Assembly (NCBI GenBank): GCA_942491465.1
Contig: CALOBA010000045.1
Span: 186,001 to 250,000, forward strand
Direction: 5' to 3'
Length of the DNA stretch: 64,000 nucleotides
From: CALOBA01 sp942491465
GTDB taxonomy: Bacteria > Pseudomonadota > Gammaproteobacteria > Chromatiales > Chromatiaceae
The translations under genes and the position numbers were made by a program. Below the pieces are notes generated by a model. That model saw only the letters and a list, made by a program, of their open reading frames with translations. It was not told the origin of the DNA and searched no databases. The first letter of the stretch is position 1, and every line of letters starts with the position of its first letter. Shown here in pieces: positions 8,256 through 16,242 of the stretch.

Positions 8256-8998
8256 TCCTGCTGTTGGCACGTCGGGAGTGGGGGCTCGCGTTCAAGACCC
8301 CGCTGGGCTGGTCGCTGCTGGCCCTCAGCAGCACGATCCTGGGCTGGGTCTTCCTGCGCGTGCTGGAGCCCTTGACCGGCCCGGCGGTGGCCGACAGCGC
8401 CCTCGAGACCGGTGCCGGACTGAACCTGGAGCTGACCCATAATCTTTGCGGCACCGCGGCGGTGCTGATGCTGCTCACGGCCCCGCTGCTGGCCGCCCGC
8501 AGCCTCAGCGGCGAGTGGCGCGAGGGCACCTTCGAGCTGATCGGCGCGTCGCCGGTGGCCGCGCTCCAGCTGATCCTCGGCAAGCAGCTCGGGCTGGCGG
8601 GCCTGCTGTTGCTGGTGGCGCTGTTGCCGCTGGGACTGGCCGCGACGCTGATCGGCGCAGCCCCGGTGGACCTGGGCATGATGGTCTCGGCGGTGCTCGG
8701 GCTCTGGCTGACCTGCCTGCTGTTCGCCGCCGCCGGACTGTTCGCCGCGGCCCTGACCAGCCAGCCCGCGCTGGCGGCGCTTATGGCCTATGCCCTGTTG
8801 GTGGGGCTGGCGCTGCTGGGGCGGGCCGATCAGCTAGGTGCCGAGTCGGTGTCCTGGCTGGATTGGCTGTCCTGGAGCGGTCATTTGTTCTGGTTCTTGG
8901 CCGGCGTCGTGCGGCTCGGGGATCTGGCCTACTTCGGGCTGATGATCGGCCTGTTCCTGGCCCTGGCCCACCGCTTTGTAGTGAATCGTCGGCTATGA
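8252..8998 (+). CDS. ABC-2 type permease, GldF-like
   Basis: The 248-residue protein has six predicted hydrophobic segments. It opens MILLLARREWGLAFKTPLGW, the usual start of GldF/NosY-type permeases, and contains GEWREGTFELI, the conserved loop between the second and third helices. It would form the membrane channel for the ATPase encoded just upstream. ATGA overlaps at both ends, with the ATPase gene and with the gldG-like gene, indicate translational coupling and a single complex. The substrate is not known. Confidence 0.88.
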   Translation: MILLLARREWGLAFKTPLGWSLLALSSTILGWVFLRVLEPLTGPAVADSALETGAGLNLELTHNLCGTAAVLMLLTAPLLAARSLSGEWREGTFELIGASPVAALQLILGKQLGLAGLLLLVALLPLGLAATLIGAAPVDLGMMVSAVLGLWLTCLLFAAAGLFAAALTSQPALAALMAYALLVGLALLGRADQLGAESVSWLDWLSWSGHLFWFLAGVVRLGDLAYFGLMIGLFLALAHRFVVNRRL

Positions 8999-10401
8999 GG
9001 TTTGCTGCGCGCCTGCGAATCGCCGTCGCCGGGCTCGGCCGCCGCTTCGCCGATCTGGTCTTCGTCTTGTTGCTGCTGGTGGTGGTGCTGGAGGCCGGCT
9101 GGCTTGCCGCCCGCTACGATCGCTGGTGGGACTGGACCGACAGCGCGCGCAACAGCCTCAGCGCCGAGACGCTTGCCGTGCTCGACGAACTGGGGGAGGG
9201 GCTGCACATCGCCGTCTATGCCCCGCGGGATCACCGCATCAGTCGGGCGGTGGAACAGCTGGTCATGCGTTATCGTCGCCGGCGAGGGGACATAGCGGTC
9301 GACTATGTGGACCCGCAGCTTGCGCCGGAGGCCGCCCGCGCCGCCGAGGTGCGTCTCTTGGGTCAGCTCGTGCTCAGCTACCGAGGCCGTCGTGAGACCC
9401 TCGACCGACTCAGCGAGCGCACGCTGACCAACGCCATTGCGCGGCTGATGCTGGAGCGCCGGCCCTGGGTCGGTGTCCTGGAAGGTCATGGCGAGCGCGC
9501 GATCACCGGCGCCGCCGGCGCGGACCTGGGCCGGTTCGGTCAGCTCCTGGTCCAGCGCGGCTATCGGCTGCTGCCGCTGGACCTGGCCCGGCAGCCGGCG
9601 ATCCCGGAGAACCTGGATCTGCTGTTGCTCGGCACGCCAACCATCGCGCTGTTCCCCGGCGAGGCCCAGGCCCTGGTGCGCTATCTGGACACCGGCGGCA
9701 ACCTGCTCTGGCTGCTGGACCCGGGGCCGATGAACGGGCTGGAGCCGGTGGCCGCGGCCCTCGGGATCGAGGCCCTGCCCGGGCAGATCGTCGATGCCGC
9801 GGCCAGCCGGCTGGGTATGGACTCGCCGACCGTCGCCCTGATCGAGGACTGGCCGGACCACAGCCTCGGCGAGGACATGGACGGGCCGGCCCTGTTCCCC
9901 GGCAGCCTGGCCTTCGCCGGGCACGCCGGCCCTGGCTGGATGCTCGATGCGACGCTGACCACCGGCGCCCAGAGCTGGAACGAGACCGGCCCGGTGCGCG
10001 GTAAGATCGACCAAGATCCCGACCTCGGCGAGCAGCGCGGGTCGCTGCCCCTGGCCCTGGTGCTGACCCGGCCGCGACCGGCCCCTGAAGGGCCGGCGTT
10101 GTCCGCGGCCGGCGAGCAGCGGGTCATCGTGGTGGGCGATGGCGACTTCGTCAGCAATCTGCACCTGCGCCAGGGCAACAACCGGGTCCTCGGGCTGCGC
10201 ATGGTGCAATGGCTCAGCGGCCGGGCAGGGCTGGTGCCGGTGCCGCAGCGCAGCCTCGACACCGACCCGTTCACCCTGTCGGCGCTGCGCGGCACGCTGA
10301 TCTTTGCCGGGGCCGTCATCGCCATGCCCGTGCTGCTGCTGGGCACGGGTCTGCTGATCCGCTGGCGGCGGGGCAGGGAGCCCGAGGAGACAGCGGCATG
10401 A
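8995..10401 (+). CDS. GldG-like ABC-associated substrate/auxiliary protein
   Basis: The 468-residue protein has one membrane segment near the N-terminus (about residues 21-40), a large periplasmic part and a second segment near the C-terminus (about 436-459). The periplasmic part contains the DUF4350/GldG-type region, with GVLEGHGER, LDLLLLGTPT and LLWLLDPGP. In Bacteroidetes GldG partners with GldA and GldF for gliding. In proteobacteria the same trio occurs without gliding and has no assigned substrate. It overlaps its neighbours by ATGA at 8995 and 10398, so all parts of the complex are made from one message. Confidence 0.85.
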   Translation: MRFAARLRIAVAGLGRRFADLVFVLLLLVVVLEAGWLAARYDRWWDWTDSARNSLSAETLAVLDELGEGLHIAVYAPRDHRISRAVEQLVMRYRRRRGDIAVDYVDPQLAPEAARAAEVRLLGQLVLSYRGRRETLDRLSERTLTNAIARLMLERRPWVGVLEGHGERAITGAAGADLGRFGQLLVQRGYRLLPLDLARQPAIPENLDLLLLGTPTIALFPGEAQALVRYLDTGGNLLWLLDPGPMNGLEPVAAALGIEALPGQIVDAAASRLGMDSPTVALIEDWPDHSLGEDMDGPALFPGSLAFAGHAGPGWMLDATLTTGAQSWNETGPVRGKIDQDPDLGEQRGSLPLALVLTRPRPAPEGPALSAAGEQRVIVVGDGDFVSNLHLRQGNNRVLGLRMVQWLSGRAGLVPVPQRSLDTDPFTLSALRGTLIFAGAVIAMPVLLLGTGLLIRWRRGREPEETAA

Positions 10402-11213
10402 CGCGAGCACGTTGGCTGACCAATCTGGCCCTGCTGCTGCTCGCCCTCGGGCTTGCGCTGGTGATTCGGATGACCGAGCGCGACGCTGAGCGGATCGGCC
10501 GGCTGACGCCGTTCGATCCCGAGGCGATCGAGCAGATCCGGCTCGAGCGCGGGGACGCCGAGGCGCTGCTGCTGCGCCGATCCGAGACGGGCTGGCGCAT
10601 GACCAGCCCGTATCAGGTCGCCGCGGACCCCGCCCAGCTCAGCCGTCTGCTCGCCATCGCCGCCGCCGAGGACCTGCGCGCCCTGCCGGTGGCCGCTGTC
10701 GACTTGGCCGAGCTCGGCCTCGACCCGCCGCTGGTGCAGCTGCGGCTGGACGATCTGCTGCTCGCCATCGGCGCGACCGAGCCCATCGCCGAGCACCGCT
10801 ACGTGCGCATCGGCGACCTGATCCATCTCATCGACGATCGCTTCATCGGCCGGTTGCTGGCCCCGCCGGAGGACTATATCGGCAAGACCCTGCTGCCGCC
10901 GGGCTTCAGCCCCGGCATCGGCAGCCTGAACCGCGCGCCGCTCTCCGCCGATGAGCTGGCGGTGCTGGCCGAGACCCGCGCCGAGCGGGTCGAGCCCCTG
11001 GGTCAGGCCCTGTCCGGCACCCCGCTGGAGGTCCAGTCCGCCGACGGCGCCGATCCGCTGCGCTTTCTGGTCGCCGACAACGGACGCCGCTGGAGCCGCC
11101 TCGACCTGCGCTTGAGCTGGGTGTTCGGCACCTCGCCGCTGCCGAGGCTGGAGGCGCCGCCGGTCGCCGAGCCGGAGATGCCGGTGGCTCCCGATACCGA
11201 CGCTCAGCCCTGA
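10398..11213 (+). CDS. DUF4340 domain protein, partner of the GldFG-like system
   Basis: The 271-residue protein has one N-terminal membrane anchor (about residues 8-23). The soluble domain contains SETGWRMTSPYQVAADPAQL and DLAELGLDPP, which are characteristic of DUF4340. Members of this family usually follow GldG-like genes, and here the ATG overlaps the previous stop by four bases. It is probably a periplasmic component of the same complex. The C-terminal ~20 residues are Pro-rich and look disordered. Confidence 0.8.
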   Translation: MTRARWLTNLALLLLALGLALVIRMTERDAERIGRLTPFDPEAIEQIRLERGDAEALLLRRSETGWRMTSPYQVAADPAQLSRLLAIAAAEDLRALPVAAVDLAELGLDPPLVQLRLDDLLLAIGATEPIAEHRYVRIGDLIHLIDDRFIGRLLAPPEDYIGKTLLPPGFSPGIGSLNRAPLSADELAVLAETRAERVEPLGQALSGTPLEVQSADGADPLRFLVADNGRRWSRLDLRLSWVFGTSPLPRLEAPPVAEPEMPVAPDTDAQP

Positions 11214-11243
11214 GCCGACCGCCCGCCACCGAGACGTCCAACC

Positions 11244-12059
11244 ATGCCCGAGCTTCCCGAGGTCGAGACCAGCCTGCGCGGCATCGCGCCGCACCTTAAG
11301 GGCCGCCGGATCATTCGGCTTAAGGTCCGCGAGCGTCGACTGCGCTGGCCCGTGCCCGAGAGCGTCGATCAGGCCGTTGCCGGACAGGACATCCGTGCGC
11401 TTCGGCGGCGGGCCAAATATCTGCTGGTGGAACTGGAGACGGGGACGCTGCTGCTGCATCTGGGTATGTCCGGCAGTCTGCGCGTGGTGCCGGCCGCGAC
11501 ACCGCCGCTGGCCCACGACCACATCGATCTGGTGCTCGGCGACGGCAACTGTCTGCGCCTGCGTGATCCGCGCCGCTTCGGCAGCCTGCATTGGGTGCAG
11601 GGACCGGCCGAGGCCCATCCGCTGCTCGCCCGGCTCGGCCCCGAGCCCCTGGGCGACGCCTTCAGCGGCGCCTACCTGCATCAACGGGCGCGGGGTCGGC
11701 GGGCACCCATCAAGGCCTTCATCATGGACAGCCATGTCGTTGTCGGCGTCGGCAACATCTACGCCAACGAGGCCCTGCACCTCGCCGGCATCCATCCGGC
11801 CCGCGCCGCCGGGCGCATCAGCGCGCTGCGGCTCGACGCCCTCGCCCGGGCCATCGCCCGGGTGCTGGTCGCCGCCATCGCCGAAGGCGGCACCAGCCTG
11901 CGCGACTTCGTGCGCGAGGACGGCAATCCCGGCTACTTCGCCCAGTCCCTGCGCGTCTACGGACGCACCGGCGAGCCCTGTCCCGGCTGCGGCGCCCCCA
12001 TCCGCCAGCGCCGCATCGCGCAGCGGTCCAGCTTCTATTGCCCCCGCTGCCAGCGTTGA
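11244..12059 (+). CDS. mutM: formamidopyrimidine-DNA glycosylase (Fpg/MutM)
   Basis: The 271-residue protein starts MPELPEVET, where Pro1 of the mature protein is the catalytic nucleophile and Glu2 assists. It has the Lys of RRRAKYLLVEL that contacts the lesion strand, the helix-two-turn-helix VGVGNIYANEAL, and a C-terminal zinc finger with CPGC and CPRC. It removes 8-oxoguanine and formamidopyrimidines from DNA and cuts the strand. It lies 30 bases after the DUF4340 gene on the same strand, probably in the same transcript although the function is unrelated. Confidence 0.97.
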   Translation: MPELPEVETSLRGIAPHLKGRRIIRLKVRERRLRWPVPESVDQAVAGQDIRALRRRAKYLLVELETGTLLLHLGMSGSLRVVPAATPPLAHDHIDLVLGDGNCLRLRDPRRFGSLHWVQGPAEAHPLLARLGPEPLGDAFSGAYLHQRARGRRAPIKAFIMDSHVVVGVGNIYANEALHLAGIHPARAAGRISALRLDALARAIARVLVAAIAEGGTSLRDFVREDGNPGYFAQSLRVYGRTGEPCPGCGAPIRQRRIAQRSSFYCPRCQR

Positions 12060-12080
12060 ACCTAGGAGCCTGTCCGACTT

Positions 12081-12140
12081 AGGATCGGTTCAGATCGTTC
12101 CGAAGCAAGCGGTGCAGACGCCCGTTCGCTGAGCCTTTGG
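12081..12140. repeat. dispersed inverted repeat, copy 3 (partial, inverted, with small insertion)
   Basis: The reverse complement of copy 2 begins AGGATCGGTTCAGAAACAAG and continues CGGTGCATACGCCCGTTCGC. The sequence here reads AGGATCGGTTCAGA, then eight extra bases (TCGTTCCG), then AAGCAAGCGGTGCAGACGCC and CGTTCGCTGAGCCTTTGG. It stops abruptly at 12140, where CheW-like coding sequence begins. The unit has therefore lost its second half, and the junction coincides with loss of the CheW gene's 5' end. Confidence 0.75.
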
Positions 12141-12628
12141 TTCGTGCTCGCCCTGCTTGGCACCGAGCGGGTGGCCTTTCCCGCCGAGCAATGCCTGGCG
12201 CTCGCCAAGGCCGGTGCCCGGCAGCCCGCCCCATGTGATCGGCTTCGCCGCCCTGCGCGGCGAGGTGTTGGTGCTGGTGGACGTGCGCGGCCCGCTGGGC
12301 CTGTCCGTGCGCGGGCTCTGGGAGCCGCGGCAGATGGTGGTGGTTAGCTTCGACGGCGAGCGCACCGGCATTGCCGTGGACCAGGTGCTGGAGCTGGCCC
12401 GCGCCCCCGTGATGCCGGTGGATGCGTTGCCGCTGCCGCTGCGCCAGGCCGGGGCGCATGGGCTGCGCGGGGCGCTGAGGCGCGGGACGGCTGGTGCCGA
12501 TCGTCGACGCGACGGCACGGCTGCAATGGGGTGGCCTGGTGGTCGACCTGGAGGTCTTGCGGCTACAATGTCGACCAACTAGGCAGTCGAGCCAACGTCG
12601 CGAGAAGAGCAAGGTCCCCAATGAGTAA
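12141..12628 (+). pseudogene. CheW-domain protein remnant, 5'-truncated and twice frameshifted
   Basis: Three frames together give a CheW-like fold: FVLALLGTERVAFPAEQCL from 12141, then VIGFAALRGEVLVLVDVRG and MVVVSFDGERTGIAVDQVLE from about 12235, then GRLVPIVDATARLQWGGLVV from about 12485. The order and motifs (LRGEVLVLVDVR, GIAVDQV, LVPIVD) match CheW adaptors that couple chemoreceptors to CheA. The first ~15 residues are missing at the junction with repeat copy 3, and two frame changes break the gene. The final frame ends with a TAA at 12626-12628 that overlaps the next gene's start, a trace of former translational coupling. Confidence 0.7.
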
Positions 12629-13010
12629 GCGAATCCTGGTAATCGATGATGACGAAGGCGTCCGCGACGCCTTCGATCTGGCCCTGGACACCTCCGATCT
12701 GCGGATCGACCTTGCCGCGAGCGGAGAAGACGGCCTGCTGCTGGCCGAGGCCAATCGCCCGGACCTGGTGTTCCTCGATCTACGCATGCCCGGCATCGAC
12801 GGCGTCGAGACCCTGCGCCGCCTGCTCGCCCTGTACCCGGACCTCCTCGTGCACATCATGACGGCATTCCATGAGGAGTTCTTCCCGGCCCTGCGCCTGG
12901 CCGCCGCCGAGGGCCTCTCCTTCGAACTCTCGCGCAAGCCGTTGGAGATGGGCCAGATCCGCCAGCTCGCCACCCTCGCCGACGGCCCGGGCGCCGTCAT
13001 CGTCGATTAG
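12621..13010 (+). CDS. single-domain response regulator (CheY-like receiver)
   Basis: The 129-residue protein is a receiver domain alone. It has the acidic pair DD at 10-11, phospho-acceptor Asp53 in LVFLDLRMPG, the conserved Thr of HIMTAFHE and Lys in LSRKPLEMG. There is no output domain, so it must act by protein contact or as a phosphate shuttle. It sits between a broken CheW gene and a CheB-CheR hybrid, which suggests a chemotaxis-like or PAS-kinase pathway. A 231-base gap without a visible gene follows. Confidence 0.85.
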   Translation: MSKRILVIDDDEGVRDAFDLALDTSDLRIDLAASGEDGLLLAEANRPDLVFLDLRMPGIDGVETLRRLLALYPDLLVHIMTAFHEEFFPALRLAAAEGLSFELSRKPLEMGQIRQLATLADGPGAVIVD

Positions 13011-13241
13011 CGCCGCGGTTCTTGACGTCTTAGGCGCGCTCGGAACTCCATCCAACCGCAGGGACACCGCCTCCGAAGATCGAAATCGTACGCATACTCG
13101 ATCACGGCAACAGACCGTCCGGCGGCAGGCGCGCCGGACCATAGGGATGCCGCGCTGCATGTTGAATGCATTACAATCGTCCGCAGCCCGAGTCGGCTCG
13201 CACTACGATGATCTCGGCAGCATCTCACTTGGAGTCCCTGC

Positions 13242-16208
13242 ATGCCCAACGCACGCCCCGCGGCAACCGGCGCCGACGCGACCGGTGCCCACGATCCTTC
13301 CAACGCCAACGACGGCCGCACCAGCGGTTATGTGGTTGCCATTGGCGCGTCCGCGGGCGGCCTGGATGCCCTGGAGCGCTTCTTCCAGAGCCTGCCGGAG
13401 CATACCGGTGCGGCCTATGTGGTGATCCAGCACCTCTCGCCCGACCACAAGAGCATGATGGCCAACCTGCTCGCCCGGCACACCCACATGCCGGTGGTCA
13501 CGGTGGAGGACGGCATGGCCATCGAGCCGGATCGGGTGCATCTGATCCCCCCCGCCAGCGTCATGTCTGTCTCCGGCAATGCGCTCCGGCTCAGCCCGAA
13601 GAACCCGCGGGGGCTGACGCTGCCCATCGACCTGTTCTTCACCGCGCTGGCGCGCGAGTACGGCAAGTACGCCATCGGCGTGGTGCTCTCCGGTACCGGC
13701 TCCGACGGCACCCGCGGCGCCGTGGCCATCAACGACGCCGGCGGCTTCCTGCTCGCCCAGGAGCCGGAGTCGGCCAAGTTCGACGGCATGCCGCGCAGCG
13801 TGATTGCCACCAGCCTGGTGGACGCCATCCTCATCCCGGAGGAGCTGGGGCCGCGGGTGCTCGACCACATGAGCCAGGCACCGCGCGCGCGCATCCGCGG
13901 TGCGGGCTCGGCGGCCGGGGTCGACAAGGAGAGTGCGCTGGAAGAGACCATGCACCTGCTGCACCACCAGGGCGGCATCAACTTCCGCGACTACAAGCCG
14001 GCCACGGTGATGCGGCGCATCGAGCGGCGCATGCAGGTGCGCCATGTACCTGACCTGGAAAACTACGTTCGCCTGCTCGACGGCGATCGCATCGAGCTCA
14101 GCGCCCTGCGCCGGGAGCTGCTGATCCCGGTCACCAACTTCTTCCGCGACCCGGAATCCTTCGAAATCCTCGGCCAGACCGCGATCAAGTCCATCGTCGA
14201 GGAGCGCGGCGACAACCAGCCCATCCGCGTCTGGGTGCCCGGCACCTCCACCGGCGAGGAGGCCTACACCATCGCCATCCTGTTCGCCGAGGCCTTCGAG
14301 CGGGCGCGGCGCTGGCCCAACTTCAAGCTGTTCGCCACCGATGTGGAGCAGCACAACGTGGACTTCGGCAGCGCCGGCGTGTTCTCCGAGGCGATCACCG
14401 CCGAGGTCTCGCCGGAGCGCCTGGAGCGCTGGTTCTACAAGCGCGGCAACCATCTGGTGATCAAGAGCGAGATCCGCCAGAACATCGTCTTTGCCCGCCA
14501 CAACGTGCTCGAAGACCCGCCGTTCACGCGCATGGACCTGGTCTCCTGCCGCAACCTGCTGATCTACTTCCGCAGCGACGCCCAGGAGCGGGCGCTGCGC
14601 CGGCTGCAATACGCGCTGGCCCCCGGAGGCTACCTGTACCTCGGCTCCAGCGAGACCCTGGCCGGGTTGCAGACCGACTTCACCTCGGTCAGCTCCAAGC
14701 ACAAGGTCTTCCGCATCCTGCGCCATGTGGCGCTACCGCTGGACGCCGGCGCCTCGGCCCTGGCGCGGGTCAACTCCTCCCATGTGCGGGCACGCCCGGC
14801 GGGCCGCGGCGGTCGGGCCATGACCGATGCCGCCGCCATCGACGCCGGCCAGGGCGTGCTGCTGCGCTCCTACGCCCCCACCAGCCTGTTGCTCAACGCC
14901 AACCAGGAGCTGCTGCACGTCTTCGGCGACGTGAGCCCGTATCTGCGCATCGGCGAGGGCGCGGTCACGCTGGACCTGAGCAAGCTGCTGCCGGCCAACC
15001 TGGCCCCGGTGGCCCAGGCCCTGCTGCACAGGATCACCCGCGGCGGCGGGCCGTTGCGCTCCGACCGCCTCAGCCTGGACCGCCCCAACGGCGAGAAGGA
15101 GCGGCTGCGGCTGGTGGTGCGCAATGTGGAGCTCGACCAGAGCGAGCCGCACCTGCTGCTGTCGTTCGAGCCCGAGCCCGAGCAGGTCAGCGTGGCATCG
15201 GCGGAGCCGCGCATGGAGACGCTGAACATGGACCACGAGGCGGTGGAGCGGGTGCAGAACCTGGAGCGCGAGCTGGCCGCCACCCGCGAGAGTCTGCAGG
15301 CCACCATCGAGGAGCTGGAGACCGCCAACGAGGAGCTGCAGGCCACCAACGAGGAGCTGATGGCCTCCAACGAGGAGCTGCAGTCCTCCAACGAGGAGCT
15401 GCAGTCGGTCAACGAGGAGCTGTATACCGTCAACGCCGAGAACCAGGAGAAGATCGAGATCCTGAACCGGCTCAATGCCGATCTGGACGGCATGGCCAAG
15501 GCCGCCGCCATCGCCACCGTGTTCGTGGACTCGGATCTTCGCCTGACCCGCTTCACCCCCGAGGCGACCATGCTGTTCAAGATCCGCGACGGCGACCTGG
15601 GCCGGCCCATCGACGACTTCACCAACCTGCTGGAGTTCCCCGGTTTTATCGAAGAGCTTAAGCGCACCACCGCCGAGGGCGAGATGCTCCAACGCGAGAT
15701 CAGCGCCGCCAACGGCCGGCTGTACCTGACCCGGGTGCTGCCCTACGCCGTGCGCGAGAACGCGCCGCGCGGGGCGGTGGCGACCTTCGTCGATATCACC
15801 ACACTGCGCGATGCCGAGCGGCTGCAGGCGGTCCTGGACTCGCTGCCGGAGCGCATTGTGATGCTAGACGCGAACGGACGCATCACCATGATGAACAAGG
15901 CCTGGCGCACGCATGAGACAGATCGGCGCGCCGGCGGCGACCTCGGCATCGGCAGCGACTATCTGGACGCCTGTGGGCTCGACGGTCTCGGCGATGTGGA
16001 GATCATCGAGCGTGCCCGCATCGGCCTGAAGAAGCTGTTGGGGGATGCACTGAAGAGCTTCACGCTGGAGTATCCCTGCGCCCCGGATCAGGGCGGGCAT
16101 CGCTGTGTGCTCCACGCCGCACCCATCGGCCAGGCCCCGGGCGGGATCGTCGTCAGTCATATCGACCTGGATGACCCGCCGGCCTGGGCGGCGCGTGAGG
16201 ACGTATGA
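13242..16208 (+). CDS. CheB-CheR hybrid with coiled coil and PAS domains
   Basis: The 988-residue fusion starts with a CheB methylesterase domain (about 28-215) with catalytic triad Ser37 (GASAGG), His64 and Asp155 (GTGSDGTRG). A CheR methyltransferase domain follows (about 230-500), with the SAM-binding GTSTGEEAYTIA at 334 and LVSCRNLLIYF. A long Glu-rich coiled coil spans about 665-745, with repeats of the form NEEL. At least one and probably two PAS domains end the protein. Such hybrids carry both arms of receptor methylation in one chain and often work in non-motility pathways. No receiver domain is present on the CheB part, so the neighbouring lone receiver may regulate it. Confidence 0.92.
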   Translation: MPNARPAATGADATGAHDPSNANDGRTSGYVVAIGASAGGLDALERFFQSLPEHTGAAYVVIQHLSPDHKSMMANLLARHTHMPVVTVEDGMAIEPDRVHLIPPASVMSVSGNALRLSPKNPRGLTLPIDLFFTALAREYGKYAIGVVLSGTGSDGTRGAVAINDAGGFLLAQEPESAKFDGMPRSVIATSLVDAILIPEELGPRVLDHMSQAPRARIRGAGSAAGVDKESALEETMHLLHHQGGINFRDYKPATVMRRIERRMQVRHVPDLENYVRLLDGDRIELSALRRELLIPVTNFFRDPESFEILGQTAIKSIVEERGDNQPIRVWVPGTSTGEEAYTIAILFAEAFERARRWPNFKLFATDVEQHNVDFGSAGVFSEAITAEVSPERLERWFYKRGNHLVIKSEIRQNIVFARHNVLEDPPFTRMDLVSCRNLLIYFRSDAQERALRRLQYALAPGGYLYLGSSETLAGLQTDFTSVSSKHKVFRILRHVALPLDAGASALARVNSSHVRARPAGRGGRAMTDAAAIDAGQGVLLRSYAPTSLLLNANQELLHVFGDVSPYLRIGEGAVTLDLSKLLPANLAPVAQALLHRITRGGGPLRSDRLSLDRPNGEKERLRLVVRNVELDQSEPHLLLSFEPEPEQVSVASAEPRMETLNMDHEAVERVQNLERELAATRESLQATIEELETANEELQATNEELMASNEELQSSNEELQSVNEELYTVNAENQEKIEILNRLNADLDGMAKAAAIATVFVDSDLRLTRFTPEATMLFKIRDGDLGRPIDDFTNLLEFPGFIEELKRTTAEGEMLQREISAANGRLYLTRVLPYAVRENAPRGAVATFVDITTLRDAERLQAVLDSLPERIVMLDANGRITMMNKAWRTHETDRRAGGDLGIGSDYLDACGLDGLGDVEIIERARIGLKKLLGDALKSFTLEYPCAPDQGGHRCVLHAAPIGQAPGGIVVSHIDLDDPPAWAAREDV

Positions 16209-16242
16209 GCGCTAACCGGGCCGTGGGGCTGAGCCACCGGCG

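Noticed and set aside
6615..8270. Minus-strand 551-codon open frame over nudF and the ABC ATPase
   Set aside because: Antisense of two recognised genes; no domain visible; its end runs through the dispersed repeat.
9681..11795. Long minus-strand open frame (704 codons) opposite gldG, DUF4340 and mutM genes
   Set aside because: Spans three well-supported plus-strand genes and has Gln/Gly/Arg-rich antisense composition typical of GC-rich genomes.
14733..15692. Minus-strand frame with LLVGGLQLLVGGHQLL repeats
   Set aside because: The repeats are the antisense of the NEEL-type coiled coil of the CheB-CheR hybrid, not an independent leucine-rich protein.
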